Of a stretch of DNA of 64,000 nucleotides, positions 9,792-30,039 are shown in pieces (the stretch's first letter is position 1; each line of letters starts with the position of its first letter). This stretch comes from Lumbricus terrestris (Eukaryota; Annelida; Clitellata; Crassiclitellata; Lumbricidae). The translations under genes and the position numbers were made by a program. Where the stretch lies: contig OX457039.1 in NCBI GenBank assembly GCA_949752735.1, positions 50,400,306 through 50,464,305 on the forward strand. The letters are read 5' to 3'. The notes under the pieces are model-generated. The model worked only from the letters and a program-made list of their open reading frames with translations, was not told the DNA's origin and ran no database searches.

Positions 9792-11312
9792 TTGCCTTTT
9801 ATGGGTCTTATAACCCCCGTAGACCCAAGCGCCGCCACTGCAGGAACCTTTAGGGGACTAGCTTCTAATTATCGTCCTGTTTCTAACCTTTCTTTCATCT
9901 CTAAACTAACAGAACGTGTCGTACTCTTTCGGATCAATGACTACTTGACTTCCAATTCACTCCTCAACCCAAACCAGTCCGGCTTTACTAAAAAGCACTC
10001 AACCGAAACACTTCTCACTTCCCTCTACAATAAACTTGTCTCTGCCATTTCTCATCAACAAGTCTCCTGCCTTTGCCTCCTTGATGTTTCTGCAGCCTTT
10101 GACACCATCGACCACAACATACTACTCCAAAGACTTTCTTCCTGGTTTGGCTTTACCGACACTGCTCTTCTTTGGATTCAGTCTTATCTCTCATCACGCA
10201 CTTTCTCAGTCAAAACACTTGAAACATCATCTCAATCATGCCCTCTTACCTGTGGTGTTCCGCAAGGTTCTGTCCTCGGGCCCCTCTTGTTCATCCTCTA
10301 CACCACTCCACTCAGTTCACTCATAAAAGCATCCACAGTCGACCATCATCTGTATGCTGACGACACCCAACTATTCATCTCTTTCTCTCCAAGCAGCTTC
10401 TCTGACTCCATAGATACTCTTCTCTCTGTGGTCACCCAAATCACCTCTTGGATGACCTCAAATCTCCTCTGCCTTAACCCCTCCAAGACAGAATTCATAC
10501 TAATTGGCCTCAGAGAACAACTCAAGAAAATTCCTGATCCCTCTATTTCCTTCAACAATGACTCTTCTTCCAACCACACTTTCTCCGCAAATTCTCCTGT
10601 CCGAAACCTCGGTGTAATCTTTGACCAGCATCTCAACTTCTCCGACCACATAACCCAACTTTCCCGCACTTGTTTCATGCACATACGAGATCTCCGCAGA
10701 ATCCGACCTATGCTCGACTTTAAAACTGCATCCACAATAGCCACATCCATAGTTCATGCGAAACTTGATTACTGCAACTCTCTCTTCCTAAACATTGATA
10801 TAACCCAAATTAATCGCCTCCAAGCTATCCAGAATGCCCTTGCTCGTGCAGTGACGAAAACCCCCAAACGTCACCACATCACTCCTGTTCTGAAATCACT
10901 TCACTGGCTCAAAATACCTGAACGCATCGAATACAAAGTCCTCTCACTCACTTACAATACACTTCAATCATCCCAGCCGTTCTACCTTCGTCAGTTGTTC
11001 ACCATCCAGCCACCTCGTTCAACACGCTCCTCATCCTCCATTACCCTGCTTCGCCCTTCCATCACTTCATCACTGAAATTCGCAAACCGCTCCATAGCCA
11101 TTGCCGTTCCACCTCTCTGGAACAAACTTCCGCCAGCACTTCGGCAAACTTCCGACCCATCATACGAACTCACCAAAACTCCACCTCTCGCTATCTCCCC
11201 ACAGGTCTTTCACTCAAAACTGAAAACATTGCTCTTTCAAAAATCCTATCCTGATTCTTCCTCTTCTACTCACATCCCCCGTCACTTCAACTCTAAACAT
11301 CACCCACCTTAG
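9792..11312 (+). CDS. Reverse transcriptase ORF of a 5'-truncated CR1/L2-like LINE
   Basis: The ORF of about 500 codons begins inside the reverse transcriptase at SNYRPVSNLSFISKLTERVV, so endonuclease and the RT N-terminus are missing. RT blocks follow in order: LLDVSAAFDTIDHN, CGVPQGSVLGPLLF, the catalytic YADDTQLF, then the LGVIFDQHL and LDYCNSL blocks and a C-terminal IPERIEYKVLSLTYNTL stretch. The 3' UTR runs to about 11461 and ends in a GATTAC short tandem repeat, typical of CR1/L2 LINE tails. The RT frame is open throughout, so this copy is fairly young although truncated. It sits between the divergent zinc-finger and SMAD genes. The first ~30 codons are flanking sequence rather than LINE. 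Confidence 0.88.
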   Translation: MPFMGLITPVDPSAATAGTFRGLASNYRPVSNLSFISKLTERVVLFRINDYLTSNSLLNPNQSGFTKKHSTETLLTSLYNKLVSAISHQQVSCLCLLDVSAAFDTIDHNILLQRLSSWFGFTDTALLWIQSYLSSRTFSVKTLETSSQSCPLTCGVPQGSVLGPLLFILYTTPLSSLIKASTVDHHLYADDTQLFISFSPSSFSDSIDTLLSVVTQITSWMTSNLLCLNPSKTEFILIGLREQLKKIPDPSISFNNDSSSNHTFSANSPVRNLGVIFDQHLNFSDHITQLSRTCFMHIRDLRRIRPMLDFKTASTIATSIVHAKLDYCNSLFLNIDITQINRLQAIQNALARAVTKTPKRHHITPVLKSLHWLKIPERIEYKVLSLTYNTLQSSQPFYLRQLFTIQPPRSTRSSSSITLLRPSITSSLKFANRSIAIAVPPLWNKLPPALRQTSDPSYELTKTPPLAISPQVFHSKLKTLLFQKSYPDSSSSTHIPRHFNSKHHPP

Positions 11313-11461
11313 CTGTCCATCTATCTGCCTGCCTGACTCTCTGGACTTGACCCGCTGCCTACCGATTTTGTTTTGATTGAGCGCCTGTGAATAAGCTGGT
11401 TCCCGCGACTTGGCTTTTGTGGGCGCTGTAGAAGTCCCGAGATTACGATTACGATTACGAT

Positions 11462-20547
<9,086 letters not shown>

Positions 20548-21904
20548 ACGATATGCTGCCAGTTGAGTGGATGACTTTCCTATTTTGTATTATAACAACT
20601 TTGCACTCATCTACCCGCTGTATTAACAGATTATCTGAAAGGTTAATCTGCAAGGCAAAGCTATATTCACTCGTGAATCTAATCACATCCATGTGTGATG
20701 AAATGTTAAACGAACAAGTTATGTGTATAGTAATTTGTTTGCAACTTTGGATAAATGATCTGCAGTTTACATTTCGCGAATTACCGACCATACCAGTCGA
20801 TAAGTTGATGCAGTGGAGCCATATGTGGCAAATGTGGAAATGTAGTGTAAAAAGCATGAGGACTGTGTAATATTTTTGACAGGCTATGTAATAAGGAAGA
20901 TTGTCTCAAATGGCTGAAAAGTGGTTACTTTTGCCACTTTTCTGAGAGTACAGATGTTTGTTCCTTGGATTTTCATTACGTTGAGACGAAAATTATGAAA
21001 ACATTTTTATTGCTGAACAAGTAGTTTAATGTAGTTTATGGAATTTCAAGACCGTCAATTCATCATGTAATGAAATTTGAGTATGAGAGTGCTGGCTATG
21101 ACTATCAGAGGTGAAGCAATTTGTCATTTATAAGACGTTTTATTTTAACATAGTCGTGCCCCAATATTGAAGATTGTTGTTACCACCTGTTGTCTTGGTT
21201 ATTGACAATGTTGTTTAATGCTGTCTATTGAATACTGACTGAAACTATTCAGTGGTTGAATTTCTCTGCAGTTGTAATACTCATTTCTGATCGTCGTTGT
21301 GTGAAGCGACTGTAGGTAGCTCGCTCCATGTGTCTTTGTTTTTTGCTGAAGTTGCCTTAACTGTGTTGCAGTTTGTCTTCCGCAACTCTGCCTTTGCAGG
21401 GTCAGGCATGTCCGATCCAACTGGTCATATTCTGTTTGTGTTTGGTTTTGTCAGAGAATTTAAGTTGTGGAATGACAGTTTTTTTAGCCAAATGCTTTTA
21501 ATTTTAATGCTAATTGCATTTGGGACAGAATGCAATATGTCAAAGCAAAGATAGTATGACCATTTTTTGTAGCGTATTCCTATGTGAACCAGGCTTTATG
21601 TTTATACATAGGGTTGCTGATTTTGACAATTAATCATAAAATATTTTAATTGATTAATTTCGGCTTGTTTAGATAATCTTTGGCTTTTCAGTGATTTTGA
21701 GAGGCCTATTTCAAGTGTAAACAATATGGCAAGCATTGGTAATGCAAAACGATTGAGCGATCATTTTGCATTCTGAGAAGTCGACGTAATTGAAACTGTC
21801 TTCATTGCAATAAACAGTTGGCTTGCCATAGTTCAAACATGTCGCTGATGTATACCTTCAGCATGCGAAATTATTTAAGTCTTTTATAGACGGAATGAAG
21901 CTGT
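20548..21904 (+). other. Probable SMAD 3' UTR and downstream DNA
   Basis: Directly follows the TAG stop. No coding signal; the overlapping short ORFs have no family motifs. No strong AATAAA close to the stop, so the UTR may be long. Confidence 0.4.
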
Positions 21905-22122
21905 GGGGCGCGGTGGTGTAGTGGGTATGTTCGTTGCCTTGCAGCCAACGGGTTGCAGGTTTGAATCCACCTCAGGCTGAGGCACAGGGACCTTGAGCAA
22001 GTTCTTCACGCGTAATTGCTCTAGCGCTTTGGCGTGAAACTCCGATGGTGTCTGTGCTGTAGTCGGGAGCGCTTCTGAGTAGTAACCTTGTAGATATGCT
22101 ATAACAAGTGCACATACAATTT
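21905..22122 (+). mobile_element. tRNA-derived SINE, family A, copy 1
   Basis: A pol III A box (GGTGGTGTAGTGGGTA) lies at the 5' end and a B box (GGTTTGAATCC) about 45 bp later. A body follows (CTTTGGCGTGAAACTCCGAT, CGGGAGCGC, CTGAGTAG) and then CTATAACAAGTGCACATACA. The same order is seen at 37706-37915 and, inverted, at 50470-50678. Confidence 0.85.
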
Positions 22123-25100
22123 TTCATATTGTATGTAACAGATACCAAATTAATTGAGTTTAATTAATTAATAAAGGTTAAAGTTTGAAGGTTAATTTTT
22201 TTTATCAGTACCAACTCTATTTATGTATATGTTTACATGTATGTACAAATGCATAAAGAAAACTATTATATGTCTATCTATAAGACTCTTTGGAAAAACT
22301 GCTGGTAACGCTGCTCCTGCCCCTCCCCCAAGTTATATCTGACACAGCCTAGAGCATAGACCAATTTGCAGTGCTTAACCCCGCTCTGACATATGTTAAA
22401 GATTTGAGTTTACATTACTGTCTTCTCTTTGATATTTTGAACACTTGAGAGTGCATAATACCAGGAGACAATGCATGCAATGTGTGGTATGTTACATGTT
22501 TTCTAAATGTACATAGTTGTTTTGATGTGTGTATAATTGTATATGTATTATGTATGCATGCATGTGTGTTATGTATATCCAAATATCTGCTTCTGTAGCA
22601 TTGATAGTGTCAGAATATTACCGTACCTTGTATAAGTAATTTTAATTGCCAAGCAGTTGAAAGACATTGTGTATCATGACTAGATTGGAAGTCATTAAGT
22701 AATTCATGTTTATATCATGTGTAGTTAATTATGTCCGGGCTTCCCACTTGGGTTATAGATACGCGTATTCATAAGGCTGACGTCTGCCAGTACATACCAT
22801 ATTGCTCCTTTGTCAATTTTTAAAAATTCTTGACATCTGTATGGAGGGATAGAATTCTATGCAGCAATAATGAGTTCCATGTGCATGTTTGGAAGTTTAG
22901 TGGTATGCCAACAGGCAGCTTGTATATAAGTTGTGAACATAACCAGGTTGTCATCAATTATATTAGGCATTATTTGTGTCCGATGTACTTTGCAGATGAA
23001 TGTGTTTATTATTCATTGTGTCATGACCTTTCTTCTTCACTGTTAACTATATTTCTGCCTGTGGTTTTTATTCCAGTTCTTTCCAATTTCAACTGTTAAT
23101 TTTTAATCAGACCTGAACTCTTATGCTAGGCAAATATCCTTTGGTGAATATTTAAATCCTATTTTAATATACAAACCTTAAGGTTTTATTCCAGTGACTT
23201 CTTTATAATAAAACAGTGTCACTTGGCATATATTTGTGTTGGAAGTAGATTTCTGCAATGTGTTGGCAAGCGATAACTATGTTTCTCTATCTATATAATT
23301 ATAAGCTTAGGAATTTGTGAGACCAGCATGTTGGTAAGAAATACTTCTGAGATGGACTAGGTGGAATTTTATGTGAACTATTTTTTACTGTTGTGTGTTA
23401 GATCCTTATGATAGATGGGGAATTGGGGATAGATATATATAGATATATCAACTTTCATCTTAGCAGAGGTACCAGTACTATCCACCAGTTGCTGCATTTT
23501 CTCTGAAGGTTTGGTTGCATTTTCGCACTCCAGTCTATTTGTCCAGTGTATTTGTCTCAAGATTGATATTCTTAACAATGATATAATAAAGTAGCTTTTT
23601 TTTACTGTTGTTGACAGATATTACTGACTTATAATTATAACTGTTATCAGTCACCGTTATTGTTCATGTTAGTATTTGTTTCATTTTTCAATTTGTTTGC
23701 TGTTAACAAATAATCATTTTTTGTTTTAGATTATTTAAATCGTTGGAAACTGAATATAATCTTGACTTGTCATAGTACTGCATATTGGTATACACATTTT
23801 TGTAATGAAACAGGTTTGTCAAATATGTATACCTGAGCATCACTTAATATTAGTCATCATTACTCATACTATAAACTGACATACTACAAACATTCAAGAT
23901 TTCCCTTGTTGCAGCCAGAGTATGCTAAAATGGCTTGGATCTTTTGAATTATTTCTTTTACTAATTCATCTTCCTTGATTCATGTGACAGCATATCACTG
24001 ATTTGTGGCTATTATTGGATTTACGCTGCACGTGCTAGCTTACGATCAATGACTGATCAATCTTTTTATTGATTTAATGAATGTGAGTTTTAAAGCAAAC
24101 TTTGTACTTGTAGTTGTGCGTATGTAACTGTCTGTAGAAATTTCAACTGATGCAAATCAACAATGTAATATTAGGTATGGCTGCAAAAGGTAAAAATTGA
24201 TTTGTTTAAAAGTAAAGATTGATTTGTTTAATTTTGTAATAGGCGTGGCCCTATGTGGTGTCTTTGAATACTTGTGTGGATTTGTATAGTAATTGTCTGC
24301 AAATAAACTATAGTATACTTACATAAAACTCACATTTTCCTTTTAGCATTAATTTTCTTTTGACATACATGTGGTACATCAAAAATTATGCTGCTATTAT
24401 GCCAGTGTGTAATTTGATTCTTATTGTCCAAAACAAAGGTTAAGTGTATGTTATGTAGGAAATAATGATATTAAATTACACACATAGTTGAGAGCAGTAC
24501 AGAATTTGCCATTGTTTAAAGGTATAAATCAATTTTGTCTAAAGTGTTGCTGCTAACATGTATATGCAGATTTGCTGTTTAGGAAAAAGACAATTTTCTA
24601 GACTGGAGAGTCATTAGTGCTGTAAAGCTGTGTACCCATATGTTCTGTATACATCTTCGTGTAGTTGTGAAATAAATGTGATCAGTGTGCTTAATATTGT
24701 TGAGTTTAAATTTGTTTCTGATCGACTTGTTGACCAGCATACAAAGAGTTAATGCATTGGCTAAAACAACACATCCAGAAGCTGACTGGCACAATTCATC
24801 AATTCCACGCAAATGCTAGAATTGACGGTGTGAATGTATTTGATTGAAAATCAGGTTGCAATAACAGCCTTGGCTTTGCATCCCAGGGCAGATGCTGTAG
24901 TTGCTAGACAGGACTTTTAGAACTGATTCAGAATGGTGGGGTTGTTTCTGGAGGATAAATAAAAAGACGGATAAATAAAATCTTTTGTTAATCTTAACTT
25001 ACAATTTGCTAAATCTAATGCAATGCAATGCAAAATATGCATGTAAAATCGGGTGAAAAGTGCTTAAGTTTTTAATTTTTTTACTGTGTAAATCCAGTAG

Positions 25101-26151
25101 TATTGCTTTCTGTGTGTTCAATTAGGCATTTAGATAGTATGTGTTAGACATTGTACTCTTAGTAAACTTGTTTATGCAATTTTGTTTTAATATATTTTGT
25201 TATTAGTACACGTAATTCTTTATTTTAATGCAATGTTGATTCAGTCGATTGACTGTTGATGTGGTAAAAGCTATGGAATGTTCTGTAAAAAAATTACCTT
25301 GAGTTTTTACTGAAATGGTAGACATTAGTCAATGGTAGTAAATAATGTCCTTGAACACGTCTATAATTCTATAATAACTATGCATAAAGGTTTGCAGATT
25401 TAAGCTGAATCATACTGTTTGAAGGGGCAGCATTTTAGCAAACTGTGGGTAGGCTTTATAGACTAAGATCTATGCATTGTGGTATTTATTGTGCAGCTGC
25501 CTGCAATAAATTCAAGGATTACCATTAGCCTTAGTTCTGTCTTATTTCTAGCTTCATCTTCAATCTGTTAATGCAGTATAATTAAAAATTTTATGTGTGT
25601 TAACAGTTTGGTGTACAGACTTGGAATGTCAAAGTTTAATGGGCCATCATCTGCAGTTTTCATTCATTCGTTCAAGTATTTATATAGCGCCTCTTCAAGG
25701 AAACTGCTCAGAGGCACGCCTGACTTCAGCACGGCCAAACAGACGGTTTTTTAAGTGAAGGGCAGCATTTTAGCAAACTGTGGGTATGCTTTATAGCCTT
25801 TAAGTTATGTATCGGAGTTTTAAAATACCCCGTTAAGCGATATATTCACAATTTCACATCAATCTATTCGTTGCCACATGAACTGATGTCGCCATACACT
25901 AATAGTACTGTACATAGTTGATGTACAATTGTACATGGTGCAGATGAAATAATGTAGGAACCAGATATGAAAGATCAACAAAGCACTTTAATATACTTTA
26001 AAAGCTTCTTGATATTTTTTTTAAGTGAAGTGATTGGATCATTGGAGTTTTAGTTGAGTGGCAGCTTAAAACCTTAAATATGACTGCAAAGCAGTTTAGC
26101 ATGAAATAATGATGAATTGTATATGGTTCAGTAAACATGCATTCAGTGTAA
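22123..26151. other. Intergenic AT-rich DNA
   Basis: No gene that I can support. It contains microsatellite-like TATG/TGTA stretches near 22500-22570 and a LINE/SINE-type tail (TATATAGCGCCTCTTCAAGG, minus orientation) near 25680-25730. A roughly 38-bp direct repeat GGGCAGCATTTTAGCAAACT... is at 25425-25462 and 25760-25797. Confidence 0.5.
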
Positions 26152-27186
26152 GTGACTTGGGCGGTTATGCAATCTTATGGAATTAATGACAAACTGATAG
26201 GTATCCTACGGGACATAAATGAGAATGCTATGGCAGCAGTACGGCTTAAGAATGAGCTGGGAGAATGGTTTAGGACCAATAAGGGAACAAGGCAGGGAGA
26301 TCCAATATCACCGGAGGTGTTTATCACGGACTTGGAGAGGGCCATGGACAATGTCAAGGAAAACTGCAGAGGAATATCTGTGCAAGGCCTGGCAATCAAC
26401 AATTTAAGATTTGCAGACGATATAGATGTCATCGAGGAGAATGTTGACGAACTGGAAAGAACTGTAGGAACACTGGCGACAGATAGCAAACCTTATGGGC
26501 TGATTGTGAACACGGCAAAGACAAAAACAATGGTATTCGGGAGTGAAACCATTGAACGACAGATAATCCTGGATGGAGAAACGCTAGAAAACGTCAAAGA
26601 GTTCGTATACCTAGGAAGCACGTTTACATACGATCTAAACTGCAAAAGAGAAGTAACTCTGAGATTTGCCAAGGCCAAAGCAGCACTTGCTGCTTTAGAC
26701 AAGATTTGGAAAAGTAAAGAAATAGCACTAAAGACTAAGCTGGCAGTCCTGGATACCTGTGTGTTCAGCGGAGCATTATACGCATGTGAAACATGGGTAA
26801 TTACCAAGGAAATTGAAAGACGAATACTGGCTTTTGAAAGAATATGTTATCGAAGAGTATTAAGAGTCGGATGGAGAGAAAAGATGAAGAATGAACAACT
26901 ATACAATCGAATTGGACTTAGAGACACTCTGCTGCAAAAAGTAATCTGCAGGAAATTACAACTGTTTGGGCACATATGCAGAATGGACGACTCCAGGAAA
27001 CTCAAGACGTTGGTGTTTGGCATTATGGAAGGGACGAACAAAAGGGGACATCCCTTCAGAGAATGGAAGGATGACATCGCGGAATGGTGTGGAAACATAT
27101 CACTGCAGCAATTGAGCCACACAACAAGAGAAAGGGACAAATGGAAGGAGGTGATCAAAAGAGCATCAAGCACCTACGGGCGATGA
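26152..27186 (+). CDS. RTE-like LINE reverse transcriptase, 5'-truncated
   Basis: Open frame of 344 codons. RT blocks: GIPxxL-like QSYGINDKLIG, then NKGTRQGDPISPEVFI, the catalytic FADDIDVI, the thumb VYLGSTFTYDL, and the C-terminal LFGHICRMDDSRK with an EWKDDIAEWC tail. These C-terminal blocks are typical of RTE-type elements. Just after the TGA stop the sequence ends in GATGATGATGATGAG (about 27200-27215), a short-repeat tail as RTE LINEs have. Endonuclease and the first RT blocks are missing: truncation is near 26150. The frame is intact to the end, so the copy is not old. A related copy lies at 30040-31262. Confidence 0.88.
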   Translation: MTWAVMQSYGINDKLIGILRDINENAMAAVRLKNELGEWFRTNKGTRQGDPISPEVFITDLERAMDNVKENCRGISVQGLAINNLRFADDIDVIEENVDELERTVGTLATDSKPYGLIVNTAKTKTMVFGSETIERQIILDGETLENVKEFVYLGSTFTYDLNCKREVTLRFAKAKAALAALDKIWKSKEIALKTKLAVLDTCVFSGALYACETWVITKEIERRILAFERICYRRVLRVGWREKMKNEQLYNRIGLRDTLLQKVICRKLQLFGHICRMDDSRKLKTLVFGIMEGTNKRGHPFREWKDDIAEWCGNISLQQLSHTTRERDKWKEVIKRASSTYGR

Positions 27187-27215
27187 ACCCATGGACATTG
27201 ATGATGATGATGAGA

Positions 27216-28474
27216 TAAATTTGATGTGCCCATAATCAATAATTTAATTTTAACATAATTTTAGCTGTGTAAAACACGTCTGCAATTGTGTCTAATGACG
27301 TCGTACTATTATCCAAACGATTCCACATTCTTATAGGCCTACTGAAGAATTTTCTGTCCTTATGTTCCTTTAGTTTGTTAAATAATTTTTTCTGTGACTT
27401 TCAGTTGCCTTATTTATTTTCTTCATATAAAACCCACAGTGTACTAATTGTAGATTGAGAGAATGGAATCTAGGTGTATTTTGGTCCAGAGGCGGATCCA
27501 GTGGGCATTCCGGCCATGAATATCCTCCATTCTGAAATTTGCACATAACATGGCTCTTCCCCATCATCTAATGCCATCATCTGACTGAAGTCCTTCAATA
27601 AAATTCCAAATGTTTGTTTACAAACATTCAAGATTTTCCCTTGTTGCAGCTAGAGTTTCAAGGTTTCAATTAATATATATATGTGACCGCCTATACCAAA
27701 ACTAGGCTTTTGTCGGTAACGCTAATTTACGAGCAACAAGCCAAAAACTTCAAATTTTGACCCCTACATGCAAATTTTGTTTCAATCAAAATCACGCGTT
27801 AAAATATCTCTACAACGTCATAAGTATAAAATATACCCGTTAAATTAATTGTTTTTCATAGAAAATCGTGAGTTTTAACGAGCATCGTGTAAAACAATAT
27901 TTGCGTAAACACGATTTTGACCAGTTTTCAATGGGTAGCATTTAGAGTTGCCTCGTGGGAATCCATAAATGTTATATATGTTTAGAAACGCCAAGATCTG
28001 CTCTACGTAACGAAACAATCTTCGGGATTGGAAGCAAAAAAAATAAACCTAGAACGGATGAATAATTGGGGACCATAAAACAGCCTTGAGAGAGAGGCAT
28101 ATAACTAAAAAAGGTCAGCTTTCAAATAACTGAAAGTTTCCATGGTTTTCTTAGAAATTTTTGGAAGAGTGACTAGATAAAAGGTCACCAGAATTGGGCG
28201 AAAGACCAAAGAATTTTTTAACCCAAGACCAAAATTTTTGGCCCCCCCTCTTCCAAAATTTCTGTGTCTACCTCTGTTTGGGTCAACACCCAACTACATG
28301 GCAGCCAGCTAGGTTGCATGCTTGGCCCTAGCCTAAAGTTGTGCCCACTAGCATTTAAGAAGTACTACGCATAGCTAGGATAGTGGACTCTACAGTATCA
28401 AAGCAAAGCACCACTCCCCTGCTCTTTTGTTCACTGGTCTGGTCACTGGTGGACTCCACAAAGGGGCGGGGATA
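27216..28474. other. Intergenic, repeat fragments only
   Basis: Contains AGAGGCGGATCCAG (27489), a motif also found at 29385, and a relative of the dispersed GACTAAAAAAGGTC repeat near 28100-28250 ending in a C-rich tract. About 27600-27645 repeats a 45-bp stretch of 23884-23925. No genes. Confidence 0.5.
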
Positions 28475-28478
28475 CCGG

Positions 28479-28926
28479 TGTCACGAAATAGAGTATACCC
28501 CGTATTAATTGTATCCCCCAAATTAAAAAAAGTCGAAAAAACGGGAAGCGTGAATTTTTTTGGCAAATTAATTTTCATCTGCTTTGTTTTGAACAATGAC
28601 GCTAACAGGTATGTTTATTCCTACTATATAATTTGTCTTTGCCCTGTTTTTAGAGCACTTAAAATATTTAAAACATTTAAGAACACTCAGAGTCACTAAA
28701 TAAATTTGAGTTGCCTTTATCTGAGCAATGCTTATGACACTTAAAACAATTAGAGTCACTTTGAATTTTGATTACAGCATAATTTTTTTTATTATGCGCA
28801 TTTTTAAAAAAGGGAATAGAATGGTTTATCCCCCCCGGATAGTATAGACCGGTTAATTCCATCCGGGGGGATAGATTAATTCATCCCCCCGGATAGCTTT
28901 CAGAGGGGATACTCCGTTTCGTGTCA
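28479..28926. mobile_element. 448-bp TIR element flanked by CCGG
   Basis: The ends are inverted: TGTCACGAAATAGAGTAT at the left and TGACACGAAACGGAGTAT at the right, read inward. CCGG stands on both sides (28475-28478, 28927-28930), possibly a 4-bp target duplication. Near the right end are self-complementary blocks of ATCCCCCCGGATAG type (28829-28898). No ORF with known motifs. Confidence 0.6.
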
Positions 28927-29006
28927 CCGGAGTGGTGCTGCTAAATAGGGGCAAACAGGGCTGTACACGAGGGTATACGCTGGTATACAGCGTGTAGGCC
29001 CTACGC

Positions 29007-29300
29007 CAGCGGTTCCCAACCCGTGGCCCGCGGGCCAAAAGTGGCCCGCCTGGCCTACAAAAATGGCCCGCAGCATCTCAATGAACTAAGAAAAATAATA
29101 TGTAAAAATTGACAATTTGGACATGATAGAATATATAATTCTTTTTTATTACAAAATATTTTATTTGGAAGCTAATAAATCACATCAAACATTCTATTTT
29201 GATTCAATTATAACAATTTTATACGCCTTTAGTTAATTAAATTTTAGCCTTGTGGCCCCTTAATGTCCTTCAACTAAGAAAAGTGGCCCTTGTGTCCTCC
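29007..29300. mobile_element. hAT-like terminal fragment
   Basis: Begins CAGCGGTTCCCAACC, the common left terminus of hAT elements, followed by repeated GTGGCCCGC. A weaker inverted counterpart (GGCCCCTTAATGTC, GTGGCCCTTGTG) is present near 29250-29300 but the terminal bases are lost, so the right boundary and target duplication are not visible. Confidence 0.5.
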
Positions 29301-29381
29301 ACCTTATACTTGCTCCTTTGACCATTCTCCCGGGTGCAAGCGCAAGAACAGGAACTCTGCTTTTGTACAGAGACATACACC

Positions 29382-29606
29382 CAGAGGTGGATCCAGGGTG
29401 GGCGCTTTACACAGAGCGTGGCCCCCAATTACTGAATATGACTTAGAAAAGGTTATCAGATTTGAAAGTAACGCATTTGGTAATTTTTCATAAATTTCGA
29501 AAGAAAGACTAAAAAAGGTCGTCAGAAAAATGTCAGGTCAAAGCCATATACGTTAGCTTTATTCCCCTCCAATTTGCCACTCCTCCAAACTTTCTTGATC
29601 CGTCAC
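29382..29606. mobile_element. Possible MITE with GGATC-type ends
   Basis: AGAGGTGGATCCAGGG at the left and, read in reverse, AGTGACGGATCAAGAAAG at the right, with a GACTAAAAAAGGTCGTCAGA motif between. Terminal match is imperfect and no target duplication is clear. Confidence 0.35.
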
Positions 29607-30039
29607 TGCAATATCAGTGCGCGGCGTCATTTATTCCGGATTTATTTTCGGGCAGAAATAAAATCTTGGTCTCCACTGCTGAAATCTCTCCTACGAAGCT
29701 ACGCCTATGCTGTAGCCTACGCAAGCATACAATTATATCCTATGCTTTGTATTTTCCCTACTGGGTTTTGATTTATAGCACAGTATACAGATTTATACTG
29801 TGATTATAGGCAGACTAGTTGTGGTAAACAAATACGAATCAGCTGTTAACGCGCTTGAATAATTAGGCAATTATATATTTATGCGCATTGGCTCAGTACT
29901 ACAAAATAATGCAGTAAATTATGCATGTGCCTCACAGGCTTTGGAGCCTACTCCTCATAACACTCTGATTCTGGCTGATTTTGGTATGCATTGGCTCATA
30001 CTGTATATTTGAATTGAACGCATAAGTTTTCAACTAAAA

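Noticed and set aside
10036..11176. Other-frame and antisense ORFs over the LINE at 9792-11312
   Set aside because: Shadows of the RT frame; no motifs of their own.
21905..21975. Possible tRNA gene (A and B boxes present)
   Set aside because: No cloverleaf can be formed convincingly and the same head recurs with a common body and tail at two other sites: a SINE.
26175..27173. Antisense ORFs of 104-108 codons over the RTE element
   Set aside because: Antisense to the RT ORF and rich in Ser/Leu/Phe, as expected of shadow frames.
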